From Halogeometricum sp. S3BR5-2 (GTDB lineage Archaea; Halobacteriota; Halobacteria; Halobacteriales; Haloferacaceae): DNA of 64,000 nucleotides. The stretch lies in contig NZ_JAMQOQ010000007.1 in the NCBI RefSeq assembly GCF_031624635.1, positions 89,154-153,153 of the forward strand, in the 5' to 3' direction. A program made the position numbers and the translations under genes. The notes under the pieces were generated by a model. It was given only the letters and a program-made list of their open reading frames with translations, was not told where the DNA came from and made no database searches. Shown one piece after another: positions 7,751 to 17,700 of the stretch (its first letter is position 1; the number at the start of each line of letters is the position of its first letter).

Positions 7751-9487
7751 ATGGAACACCGAGAACTCTCCGTGCTCATGGCCACCCTGCTGGCGACGAG
7801 CCTCGCTACAGGCCTCGTCACAGCTACCCCACCACGACCGGGAACGGACGACAATGGACTCTCTGAGAACGAATCCGCGACGCTGTGGTCTCGGGACACA
7901 GATAACTACACCAGCCAAGAAGCGTACCGCCAACGCTACGGTGACGAGCGAACTGCCATTCACCAGCTCGCAAACGGCAGCGATATCACGTTCAAGCGGC
8001 CGCCCGCGACCGCCGCGACGTGGACTCGGAACGACTTCGAGGACCTCGAAGCCGGTGGCTCGGATACGTCTGTTCACCCACCCCACGCGTCGCTCGAAGA
8101 TGGCGTGTTCATCGCGGATGCCCACGCGACCGTATTCGCGGTGCAGCCATCGACCCATGGCCATCTCGAATCCGGTGAAACCCCACTCTACATCGCACCG
8201 AATGGAACGATGAGCGGGTTCGTCGATTACCGCATCCGTGTTCCAAACGGGAGTTCCTCTGAGAACCAGACTATCGAATGGTCGCTCGCAGACCACGAGA
8301 TCGAGGAGGTTCGATTGCAGAAAGATGGAGAGACTATTGCGAGGACCGATGGGTCGCACACACCCGCTCTCGACTACCAGATCAACGACGACTGGAGCGC
8401 GACTCTCTCCCTTGAAGCCGAGATCCACGTCCGACTGAAGAAGACGATAGAGACTGACGGGGTCAACGGAACCGATGTCGAGGTCGTCTACCGAGAGGAG
8501 ACGCAAAACGTCTCCGACTCGATCGACGTCGAGATTTATGACCTCTCCGCGTACCCCTACGACGCTGAGTATCCCAATGGCGATGCTGGCGTCGCTATCT
8601 TCCAGTCCCGCCCGTGGCAAGGGTACACTTTCTCCGACGATGGGAACGCGAGCGTGCGTGGTGTCTGGCGGTTCTACACCGCTCACAACACCAACTGGGA
8701 TACGCTCGTCAGATCGAATCGAACCGACAGCGCCGAAGTTGAGTCCGATGCGATCCCTGTGTACGTCCACGCGTATCCATCTCGAATCGGACCGCGTGCT
8801 GAACCCGTTCGGGACGGCCCGGAGATCATCGACACGTGGGGGACCGAACGGTCCTCCCCATTAGAGAGTATCGGCGAAAACGTCACCATTGAGGTCGTCA
8901 ACCAGTCCTACGAGACGACGTACGGTGTCGCCGTCCGTGCTGAGAACGTCGACCGAGAGGCGCTCCACGTTGCCGGCATCGTTCGCGGCGTGAACGCATC
9001 TATCGTTGAGCCCGACGCCGGGTCCGAGCGGCAGCTTCGACGCAGTAACCTGACGGTTGAGGTTCTCGAGCAGAACCAGTCGCAGGCGACGCTCCGAATC
9101 GAACTACGTGACAACGGGACTGGTGCACCGATCATCCTCAATGACGATACCCGTCGGTATCTGATCAGTGGGAGCGCCCGTAGTGGCTACATCACCATCG
9201 CTGGTCAGGAGGTCGAGACCAACGCCTCTGGCGTCGCCATCGTAACGGTCACTGAACCGGGTATCTACACGGCCCGCTATCATCCGGGCTCGTGGCTCGG
9301 ACACAACCCGGCCTACGTGAGTGACACGGCGACCGCTCGGTGGCATCCACTCGGAACCATCGATGGCTGGTTCGACCTCGTCTTCGAGGCCGGCTGGCAG
9401 TTCATCCCTTTCTTCGTGATGTTCTACGCGGGACGCCGTCTCCTCCGAATGCTCGGTCCAGCAGACATCTTCCAACGAAACCCATGA
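7751..9487 (+). CDS. Secreted, membrane-anchored glycoprotein of conjugation module
   Basis: A 578-residue protein with an N-terminal signal (MEHRELSVLMATLLATS to about residue 26) and one membrane helix near the C-terminus (about 548-568, with FIPFFVMFYAGRR). The ectodomain is acidic, beta-rich in appearance and carries many N-x-S/T sequons (NGS, NGT, NQT, NVS, NQS, NRT), consistent with heavy N-glycosylation of a haloarchaeal surface protein. No catalytic motif is seen. Its position between the pilin-like and lipoprotein genes suggests a cell-surface part of the transfer apparatus, perhaps an adhesin. Its stop overlaps the next start (ATGA). Confidence 0.6.
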   Translation: MEHRELSVLMATLLATSLATGLVTATPPRPGTDDNGLSENESATLWSRDTDNYTSQEAYRQRYGDERTAIHQLANGSDITFKRPPATAATWTRNDFEDLEAGGSDTSVHPPHASLEDGVFIADAHATVFAVQPSTHGHLESGETPLYIAPNGTMSGFVDYRIRVPNGSSSENQTIEWSLADHEIEEVRLQKDGETIARTDGSHTPALDYQINDDWSATLSLEAEIHVRLKKTIETDGVNGTDVEVVYREETQNVSDSIDVEIYDLSAYPYDAEYPNGDAGVAIFQSRPWQGYTFSDDGNASVRGVWRFYTAHNTNWDTLVRSNRTDSAEVESDAIPVYVHAYPSRIGPRAEPVRDGPEIIDTWGTERSSPLESIGENVTIEVVNQSYETTYGVAVRAENVDREALHVAGIVRGVNASIVEPDAGSERQLRRSNLTVEVLEQNQSQATLRIELRDNGTGAPIILNDDTRRYLISGSARSGYITIAGQEVETNASGVAIVTVTEPGIYTARYHPGSWLGHNPAYVSDTATARWHPLGTIDGWFDLVFEAGWQFIPFFVMFYAGRRLLRMLGPADIFQRNP

Positions 9488-10344
9488 CCAGAAACAATCC
9501 ATACATCAGTCGTAGAAACGCCCTCCAAACAGTGGCAGGTGCCGCGCTTGCGAGCGTAGCTGGCTGTCTGAACAATGGCGAAAGCTCCGGAACGCCTGGT
9601 GACGGAACAACCTCCCCCGACAGTCAGGGACCGCTCAAACGAGTCGCCGTCGAAGGGCCGGCACTCGTCGTTGAGCTCTCAGTAGAAGCCGACGTCGACC
9701 AGGTTAACCTTATCCAGCCGAACGGAGAGCTGTTCGGAACGCGTGACGTGGCTGCAGGGGCCCGGCAGGTCTCGTTCGAGATCGGAACTGCGTACGAACC
9801 GGGAGAGTACCGCGTGGTCGCTCTGAAAAGTGAGGAAACAGTAGTGGAGACCTCCCTTTCCATCCAACCGAATCTCAGCATTGTAGAGATGGGTATAGGG
9901 CGGAATCAACCAGAAAAGATGTGGGATAGTTCGAGTGACAAGGTAACCAAAGAGGCATTCGTAACTGTCGAAAACCAGGGTAGTGGTCCAGCTGCGATAA
10001 CGCAGCTCCTCTTCATTGGAGATGTTCCGTATCCGTCAGATGAAGAAGGTACGAACTACGCCGACAACGATGATGTAAGCGGCATTTACGATCCTGAAAC
10101 GGATACAGAAGTGGATGCTGTAGTCGTAGAACCGGGAGAGAAGCTTACACTGTACAGTTACCGATCACCGTTTGCTTTCATTCGAGGAGAGGGAACGTCG
10201 TGTAAGAGCGAAGAACAAGTTGGTGAGTTCGAGGTCGTCTTAGAAACGCGAGTTGGAGCAAATACGGTCTCTAAGACATACAGCATCCAGTACTCTGCAT
10301 CAGAAGAGTTCGATAACTGTGATACTACAATTAGTGAGGCGTAG
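9484..10344 (+). CDS. Tat-exported lipoprotein of conjugation module
   Basis: Start chosen at ATG 9484, which overlaps the previous stop, rather than an upstream in-frame codon at 9340 inside the preceding gene. The 286-residue product begins MTRNNPYISRRNALQTVAGA and has a lipobox ending in AGC at residue 27, the haloarchaeal Tat lipoprotein pattern. The mature part is acidic with repeated beta-strand patterns, like an Ig-type or CARDB-like domain (residues 125-270). No enzyme motif. Expected to be anchored on the outer face of the membrane as part of the same complex. Confidence 0.7.
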   Translation: MTRNNPYISRRNALQTVAGAALASVAGCLNNGESSGTPGDGTTSPDSQGPLKRVAVEGPALVVELSVEADVDQVNLIQPNGELFGTRDVAAGARQVSFEIGTAYEPGEYRVVALKSEETVVETSLSIQPNLSIVEMGIGRNQPEKMWDSSSDKVTKEAFVTVENQGSGPAAITQLLFIGDVPYPSDEEGTNYADNDDVSGIYDPETDTEVDAVVVEPGEKLTLYSYRSPFAFIRGEGTSCKSEEQVGEFEVVLETRVGANTVSKTYSIQYSASEEFDNCDTTISEA

Positions 10345-10346
10345 CT

Positions 10347-11408
10347 ATGGTTGACCTGATTGATGTCGTCTTAGAGGGATTCAAAGACGTTGTCGACTGG
10401 GTGATTGGCCTCTTCATGGAGGGGCTGAACACCGGTTATGAAACCCTCACTGCGGAGATGTTCGGAACACCTACGCCCGAAACAGAAGGAGCGTTTGTCT
10501 TCGGTGCCCCAACAAACGGACCCTGGCCAGCAATCCGCGATGCGTTGGTTGGTGGTGAGATAATGCTGATTTCACTGCTTCTTCTGGTAATGTCTGTCCA
10601 GGGTCGACACACGATTCGGATTTTCAATATCGGGAGTGCGTATGAGGCAAGACGGACGAAGAAGACCGCGTGGGTTGGAGCGTTTCTCATCATCAGTTGG
10701 TACTGGGTGGGCATTCTCGGGCTCTACTTGGTTGACGGATTTACAATCGCCCTCATGCCGAGTCTAAGCTCGTTGGGAGATGCGATGCTTAATTTCCTAA
10801 AGGAGTCGCTGACTAACCCAGGACTCAGTTTCCTATTTGCGGTTATGGGGGGCCTCTCGATGTGGGCGCTTGAGGCACTGTACTACATCCGAGAGGTTCT
10901 TCTCTACGTCTACGTGTATGGGATGCCAATTGCGTTCGCTCTCGCCTACGGTAATATCCCCGTTCTTTCTGACATCGCTATGGGGTTCTCAAAACGATTT
11001 GTGCCTCTTGCAGTCCTTCCGCTTCCAGCAGCAGTCGTATTCAAAGGATACGATCTGCTCTACTCAGAGGGGGCACTTACCCCCAACAGCCCATTTCTGA
11101 AGTACCTGGTAGCTGCATCACTACCCCTAATTGCTCTCTATCTCACCTGGAAGACGTTCAAGTACGCGACTCCGCTGACTGCCAAGGTCGTCGGAGGAGC
11201 GACGAAAGGAGCAGCACTCATCGGCGGTGTCGCAGCGGGTGCATACGTCGGTGGCGCCGGCGTCGCGACGACTGCTGCTCGGTGGGGACCAAAGGCAGCT
11301 GCTGGTCACGCTCTCGCTCAGAAGGCAGCAGCACGAGCAGAGAGCGGTACCGAAGAGAATAGCACGCCGTCGTACCGGCGAACCGAGAACGACCCTGGAA
11401 TTCACTAA
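10347..11408 (+). CDS. VirB6/TrbL-like polytopic membrane protein
   Basis: A protein of 353 residues with an N-terminal amphipathic region, then about seven hydrophobic segments between residues 65 and 310, and a hydrophilic C-terminal tail after an Ala/Gly-rich stretch. That arrangement, together with its place just before the VirB3/VirB4-like genes, matches VirB6/TrbL channel proteins of type IV secretion systems. Sequence motifs in that family are weak, so the name rests on topology and context. Two bases from the preceding gene and two from the next. Confidence 0.6.
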   Translation: MVDLIDVVLEGFKDVVDWVIGLFMEGLNTGYETLTAEMFGTPTPETEGAFVFGAPTNGPWPAIRDALVGGEIMLISLLLLVMSVQGRHTIRIFNIGSAYEARRTKKTAWVGAFLIISWYWVGILGLYLVDGFTIALMPSLSSLGDAMLNFLKESLTNPGLSFLFAVMGGLSMWALEALYYIREVLLYVYVYGMPIAFALAYGNIPVLSDIAMGFSKRFVPLAVLPLPAAVVFKGYDLLYSEGALTPNSPFLKYLVAASLPLIALYLTWKTFKYATPLTAKVVGGATKGAALIGGVAAGAYVGGAGVATTAARWGPKAAAGHALAQKAAARAESGTEENSTPSYRRTENDPGIH

Positions 11409-11410
11409 CA

Positions 11411-12532
11411 ATGTCAATGGATCAAGACGCAGCCGCACGACGCATCATGGACCAGTTCGGCGAAGAGAGTCGCATCCCCTACCTCAATATCGAGGAGGGG
11501 GACGTCGGCGTACTCATCGCCTTCCCGATTATCGGCCTGTTCATCGCAGGTCTCACTGGGATTGAATCACTCGCCCTTCCGTTCGTCGTGGGTGGATTCG
11601 GGTTTGGCGTTGCTGTCATCTACGTCTCTCCCAACCACCTCAATGCGTGGACCTGGACGAAGAGCATCTATCGGTACGCCAAGCGTCCGCGAGTCACGTT
11701 CAGTGCCCCAGAAGAGCCCGACAGTACCACAAACGAGACTGAACGAAACGACGGTGGGCTCGCGAACTACACACCGTTCAAACCGGACGAGCGAACGCAA
11801 GACCTCACGAACGTCAAGCGGGCGTGGCCCGGCGCTGGAGCGATTCAACGGGCAGACGGAACGATGGAGGCCTTCATCGAGATCGACCCCGGGAACATGG
11901 ACTTCGCCATGTCCGATGACTGGGCACAGCTCCAAGAGGCGGGCGAAGAGTTCGCCAACAAGGAACTTGACTCGAAGCTCAAGTTCCATGCGACAACTCG
12001 GTCATTCCCAGTGGAACAGATTACAGAGACGATCGAAGAACGACTCAACGACGAGGACGTCACACAGAATCCGATCTTCCGAGAACTCCTCGAGGAGTAC
12101 CGAGAGACACGACCCAAGGAGATGCGTGATCGAGGAATTCAGCAGGTACGATACTACCTCGGTGTCGAGGTCTCCCCGCTAGAGGTTTACGACCGATTCC
12201 GAGACGAAGGGACGCCCGCCGAGAAACTGACGCAGTTCCCCGTCATCGGATTCCTATTCAACCCGTTCGTGACGCGGCGTGAGGACCTGACGGATGTTGA
12301 GCGGCGGGCTCAGATGTTCGAGAAACTGGACAGCCGCGTCAACGATGTTCGCGCCGAATTCATCCAACAGGCGTCCGGGTGGTCCGCTCGCCGGCTCAGT
12401 ACGGTCGAACTGTTCGTCCTGAACATGGACTTCTGGAACGGGCGAGAGCACGACGCCGAGGAGGCAGAGCACGCTGTTCGCGAGCAACCGATCATCGGTC
12501 GCTCACGCCGGGAGGATGAGGTCAATGCGTAA
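11411..12532 (+). CDS. PrgI/VirB3-like protein fused to a VirB4 N-terminal-like domain
   Basis: The 373-residue protein starts with a short cytosolic stretch containing IPYLNIEEGDVG, then two closely spaced membrane helices (about 34-75), the layout of VirB3/PrgI proteins. The remaining 270 residues are soluble, with a segment AIQRADGTMEAFIEIDPGNM resembling the N-terminal domain of VirB4 ATPases that binds the inner-membrane complex. The ATPase domain itself is encoded by the next gene, which overlaps by 17 bases, so the pair may form a split VirB4. Confidence 0.6.
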   Translation: MSMDQDAAARRIMDQFGEESRIPYLNIEEGDVGVLIAFPIIGLFIAGLTGIESLALPFVVGGFGFGVAVIYVSPNHLNAWTWTKSIYRYAKRPRVTFSAPEEPDSTTNETERNDGGLANYTPFKPDERTQDLTNVKRAWPGAGAIQRADGTMEAFIEIDPGNMDFAMSDDWAQLQEAGEEFANKELDSKLKFHATTRSFPVEQITETIEERLNDEDVTQNPIFRELLEEYRETRPKEMRDRGIQQVRYYLGVEVSPLEVYDRFRDEGTPAEKLTQFPVIGFLFNPFVTRREDLTDVERRAQMFEKLDSRVNDVRAEFIQQASGWSARRLSTVELFVLNMDFWNGREHDAEEAEHAVREQPIIGRSRREDEVNA

Positions 12533-14723
12533 CGTCATCCTGCAGGCGAGTGGCGGTATCCTCGGCCAACTCACAGAGTGGCTTCTGAACCCGACGTCGC
12601 CCGAAGGCGCGGCGATTTTCGCCATACTGGTCGTTACCCTCGGGGCCAGTGGCAAACGTCTCTGGGACCGCCACACCGCCGACAGCGAACCGGAAGTCGA
12701 CTTTTCGGATGTCCTCGACGAGAAGACGCTCGAAGAGGGTCACGCAGAGGGCCAGCTCCTCGACGACATTTCCGAGTCCCACAAGACAGTGATTTCGCCG
12801 GCAGCCATCGAGTGGGAGACACGAGCGGCTCACGTCGGCGAGCAGTGGACAACGACGCTGTACATCGCTGACTACGCCGATTACCCGAATGACGGCTATC
12901 TAAGCGACCTCTTCGAGTTGACAGACGTCGAGTTCGACCTCACAGCGCACATCACCCCGAAGAACCAGCAGCGAGCGCGGAACGAGCTGCAAGACATCGC
13001 TGATGACCTCCAAGTCGATGCCGACCTCGAACAGAGCGTCCGCAGTGCGTACCTCCAAGAGCGGGCAAACGAAGCTGCTGCGACGTACAAGGCCGTCGAG
13101 AGCGGCGCGAACGTCTTCGACCAAGGGATGTTCATCACGGTTCGTGACGACAACAAAGATGACCTCCGAGACTCCGTCCAGAAGGTCAAGAGTGCGCTCC
13201 GCGATGACCCGGCGAACCTCACGCCGAAGACTGCAATCTGTCGGCAGGACCTCGCGCTCCAGTCCGCTGCCCCGATTGGAGACAACAAGTTTGGCCGCGA
13301 GTCCATCGCCCTCGGTGGTGCCATCGGTGCACTGCTCTCGTCGCCGCACAACGCGACAATCCTCGAAGAGGGTGGTGTCGAGTTCGGTATCCACAAGGAC
13401 AACCAGAGTCCTGTCGTCATCGACCCGTTCGACCGTGACAACGGGTACGCGATGTTCACCGTCGGCGATACTGGCTCCGGGAAGTCGTTCGGCTCGAAAC
13501 AGAACTTCATCCGCTCGATCGAACAGAGCAAGGACCGCATCGGTATCATCCTCGAACCGCTCAACAACTGGGCGGGCGTCTCTGAAGCGCTCGATGCGAA
13601 ACGCATCACCGTCGGTGGGACGCTTGGGCTGAATCCCTTAGAGATTCGCCAGACGCCCGACCACGTCCAGCGGGCGATGGGTGAGGATGCGAGTCCGTTC
13701 AACGAGAAACTCGACGACGCGATGAGCTTCCTCACGAACTTCTTCGCACTGCGTGGTATCTCGCTCGGGGATCGTCGGACGACGCTCGAACTCGGACTCA
13801 AACGCGCCTACATGCGTAATAGTATCTCCGACGACATCTCGACGCACAGTAACCCAAGCCCGACGATTCGGGAGATGATGGACGTCTTCGAGGATATGAT
13901 CGACGAACCGGAGGAGTTCGTCGTCCGGTCCGACGAGGAGGCCGGAAAAATCCGCGAGGACGCAACCTGGCTGCTGGACCAACTGCGCCCCTTCGAGGAA
14001 GAGGGTCGCCACGCCAATCTTGGGAAGTCCTCCGAGTTCGACATTCGCGACGAGAAGGTCATCTACCTCGACCTTGCGCAGCAGGAAGGCAGTGTCGACA
14101 GCAGTACGGCGCTGACGATGCAGTTACTCATCTCGCTGGTGTACGAGCGAGCGAAGGAGACGGACAAGGAAGTCGTGTTTGTCATCGACGAGGCGCGCTA
14201 TATCATGCAGGACGCCGCGAGTCTGGCGTTCCTTGAAACGGTGTTCCGTCACCACCGTCACCACGACCTCTCGATTCGCCTCGTCACCCAGACGGTCGAT
14301 GAGTTCTTCGAGCACGCCGAATCAGAGGCAATCCTCGATCAGTGTGCAGTCAAGCAGTTCCATCGCCTGGATGGGATGGACGAAGAGTGGGCCGAGGAGT
14401 TCGGTCTGAATTATGCACAGATGCGCTACGTACAGGATGCGGTGCCCGGCAACGAGGACGCCGGGTTCTCTGAGGCGCTCGTCGGTGTCGACGGCGAGTG
14501 GCGTGGGATCAAGGTGCAGGCAATGTCCAAGGAAAAGCAAGTCATCGATTTCGATCCAGCCGAACAGACACGAGAAACACTTCCTGGTGCTGACGAGGAG
14601 GCCGCCACTACTGACGTGCAGCAGTTCCGTGAGGAGCTCGAACAGCAGGCCACGAACGGAGAGTCACAGTCGGTCACTGCGAAACCTGATGGTGGATCGG
14701 TGGAGGTGGACGAGGATGCGTGA
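12516..14723 (+). CDS. VirB4/TraC-type conjugation ATPase
   Basis: A 735-residue ATPase. A hydrophobic segment at about 30-48 may tether it to the membrane. Walker A is GDTGSGKSF near residue 317 and Walker B is VVFVIDEA near 557, followed by an arginine- and histidine-rich sensor region (RHHRHHDLSIRLVTQT) typical of VirB4/TrbE proteins, which power pilus assembly and substrate transfer. The C-terminal 60 residues are acidic and variable. Start is ATG 12516 or 12525, both inside the previous gene, which points to translational coupling. Its stop overlaps the next gene by 8 bases. Confidence 0.85.
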   Translation: MRSMRNVILQASGGILGQLTEWLLNPTSPEGAAIFAILVVTLGASGKRLWDRHTADSEPEVDFSDVLDEKTLEEGHAEGQLLDDISESHKTVISPAAIEWETRAAHVGEQWTTTLYIADYADYPNDGYLSDLFELTDVEFDLTAHITPKNQQRARNELQDIADDLQVDADLEQSVRSAYLQERANEAAATYKAVESGANVFDQGMFITVRDDNKDDLRDSVQKVKSALRDDPANLTPKTAICRQDLALQSAAPIGDNKFGRESIALGGAIGALLSSPHNATILEEGGVEFGIHKDNQSPVVIDPFDRDNGYAMFTVGDTGSGKSFGSKQNFIRSIEQSKDRIGIILEPLNNWAGVSEALDAKRITVGGTLGLNPLEIRQTPDHVQRAMGEDASPFNEKLDDAMSFLTNFFALRGISLGDRRTTLELGLKRAYMRNSISDDISTHSNPSPTIREMMDVFEDMIDEPEEFVVRSDEEAGKIREDATWLLDQLRPFEEEGRHANLGKSSEFDIRDEKVIYLDLAQQEGSVDSSTALTMQLLISLVYERAKETDKEVVFVIDEARYIMQDAASLAFLETVFRHHRHHDLSIRLVTQTVDEFFEHAESEAILDQCAVKQFHRLDGMDEEWAEEFGLNYAQMRYVQDAVPGNEDAGFSEALVGVDGEWRGIKVQAMSKEKQVIDFDPAEQTRETLPGADEEAATTDVQQFREELEQQATNGESQSVTAKPDGGSVEVDEDA

Positions 14724-17700
14724 GTATCTCCGCGTCACGCCGACGTCCGAACAGCTCGATTCTGCGGGAATCTCGCGTGTTCTCGCTAGTCTTCACAAGC
14801 TCACGAATACTGGATCGGAAAGCCTCACAGAGAAGCTGAACCCGTTCCACAGTGAAACACCGCCCCGGTTCGAGTTTCTTGCCCTAAGCGATGGACCGGA
14901 CGAGCCAGTCGAGTTCTACTACGGCGTCGGCGAGAACCTCGACACTTTCGAGAAGCGTCTCCGTTCGATCTATCCCGAGACGTTCGATATCGAACGCGTT
15001 GACGTCGACGTCGCCTCACGGCTCATCCAGCCAGTCGAGTTCACACGATCGGAGTTCATCGACCACTACGAAGCAGGGCAACTACAGTACGAATTTGGTC
15101 CCGAGGAGCAGCACGCTCTCGACGGCGAGGGCCAGACAGAAACGTCGGAAACGTCCCCCCTCTCTACTGGCGATGCAACGGCCCAGAGAGCTACAAATCA
15201 TCTCATCGAGATAGGGAACACCGCACTCGAACTCGCACCACCGAGTGCAGTTCCCGAAGACGGGCCACTGACGACACTCGAAAAACCAACCGAGACGACG
15301 GAGGGAACGATACTGGCTCGACCAACTATCGACGCCGTCTCGCCAGTTGGCGTGCGCTGGTCCGGTTCAGCCACCCGGAAGAAGGACTGGATGACGTCGC
15401 TGACGCCCTTCGCATCCAGTGATGACGACGACGCAGTAACTGCTGTCGACCAGCCCGGCTCGGCGCTGGCCTCACTCGTCGACTATCTGATGGAGACAGC
15501 GTCGCCTGTGGCGTTCCAAGTTGTGTTCGAACGGCGGGCACCCTGGCAGGCCGACGCTGAACTTCGCAGAGAGGACCTTCTCGATGGACGGGATACCTTC
15601 ATCCAAGAACTCATTGGCTCATTCTTCGCGGTCGAAGAGCGACAGAACGGTCGCGAGGAGAGACAGTTCCCCGAATCAGTCGCAAAGCGGATCGAATACA
15701 TCGACGCGAAGAACCACAACCGGTCGTTTACCGCAAACATTCGAGCAGTGGGCGTCCCAGTTGACAGTGCATCCCGTGACGAGCTTGCAGCTCAGATGGA
15801 CTCCCTTCGGCCCGTGTTCGACCCGATCGACGGTCCCTATTACGAAGTCACTGGCAAACGACTCCGTGCTGAGGGCTTTCGAGAACAGACGAAGGAGAAG
15901 AACGCTCGAACGGCCCTTCAGCAGCTACTCGATCGAGAGATTGCGGTCGGTCGAGGCAAGACCCGACCGGATTTCGTCCTCAGTGGGGCGGAACTCGCGA
16001 ACTTCGTCTTGGTTCCTTCCTCCGAGCAACTCACAGTAGAAGGAACACGCGGGACTCGCGCTGAACAGCAGAGCCGGAATCCGCTTCCGTGGCCGAATCC
16101 AGACCTTATTCAACAGTTCCAACAGGGGATGGCGGTCGGGTATGCACTCGATGAGAATGGGTCTCCCCAACCGGACCCGATCCGGATTCCGCCGAATCTC
16201 TTGACAACGCACTACGGCCGGTTCGCATCGACCGGCGGCGGGAAATCGAAGGCGATTATCAACGACGCGTTGTCTCTGCGAGAGACAACAGGTGGGCCCG
16301 TCGTCATCGTCGATCGGAAAGGCGACGGGATGTGTGCGAACTACCTTCGCTGCCACTACGAGCACTTCAGTGGGTTGGACGACGTCTACCAGTTCCGCGT
16401 TCCAGAGACGCTCCCTGCGTTCTCTTTCTTCGATATTCGGCCTGCGCTCGAAGCAGGACGAAACCGCGAAGACGCGATTCAGGATAAGGTCGACCATTTC
16501 CACGATATCATGGGGATGGTGATGGGACGCGAGATGTACGGACAAGCGTTCGTCGCCAACGAAATCCTCAGCTACCTCATCAAGGCGCTCTTCGATGAGG
16601 AGTATGGGAGCAATGTCTTCGGGCTTGACGACCTCTTCGCGGCAGCACTCCAGATGCAACGTGAGCGAACAATCCCACCGGTTTCGGCAGACAATACAAA
16701 CGTCGAGGAGTCACTCACGCGGCATTTCTCGAAGGACGACCACCAGTTCCAGGTGTCGATGGACGCGGTCGGCAACCGCCTCGATAAACTCAGAGAAGAC
16801 ACGCACTTGCGACGGATCTTCAGTCACGTCCCGGAACAGGACGAGACCGGAGAGTACGTCGACAACCGATTCGACTTCCGCGAGTTCCTCGACGAAGACA
16901 TCACAATTCTGTTCGATCTCGGTGATCTCCGTCCGGAAGCCCAGCGGGCCATCACACTTCTGCTCTTGAGTAACCTCTGGGATGCGGTGCAGGTGCGTCG
17001 ACGTGACGGGCAAACGGACTACGAGAAGCTCACGAACCTCATCATTGAGGAGGCGGCACCCATCGCCGCCACGAAACTCGTTTCCGAACAGTTGCTTCCC
17101 CAAGGTCGGTCCTTCGGCCTAAGTATGGGGCTGGTGATGCAGTTCCCCGGACAGGTTCGGAATCGAAGCGAACGGGCCTACGACGAAGTCCTCAACAACA
17201 TCAAGACGAAGCTCATCGGGAATATTTCCATCGAGCGCGACCTCGCTGAGTCGTTGGCCCACGAAGACTTGAGCCCGACTGACCTCCGCAATCGGATCAA
17301 CACGCTCCCCAGCGGGGAGTGGATTGCGCAACTCCCGAGTCCCTCATTCGGGGAGACGGGCCCAGCCCCGTTCTCGGTGAAGCCACTGCCGATCGCACCG
17401 GGGCATCCAGAAAGCGACGAGCCGTTTTCTGTCGAGCAGGCGGACCACTTCGAGACCGTGGCCCTTCCGCGACTGTCGGAGCGAACACAGGCCCAGTACG
17501 GGCTTGCTGAGACCACCAACGAATCGGAGACAGCCGACGACAGCTGGGGGAGTAGAGCGAACGATGAAGGCCCGACATTCGTAGACTCAACTAGCCCAGT
17601 GGAATCGACGCAGTCGTCGTTCCTCCGACAGGCAACCAATGGTTCAGCAAGCGACGAAGAGAAGAAAGAGAAAGACGCGGACACCACTCCCTCGCTGTCT

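Noticed and set aside
7550..8770. A 406-codon reverse-strand open frame
   Set aside because: Antisense shadow of the signal-bearing glycoprotein gene, whose forward frame has a signal peptide, sequons and operon overlaps.
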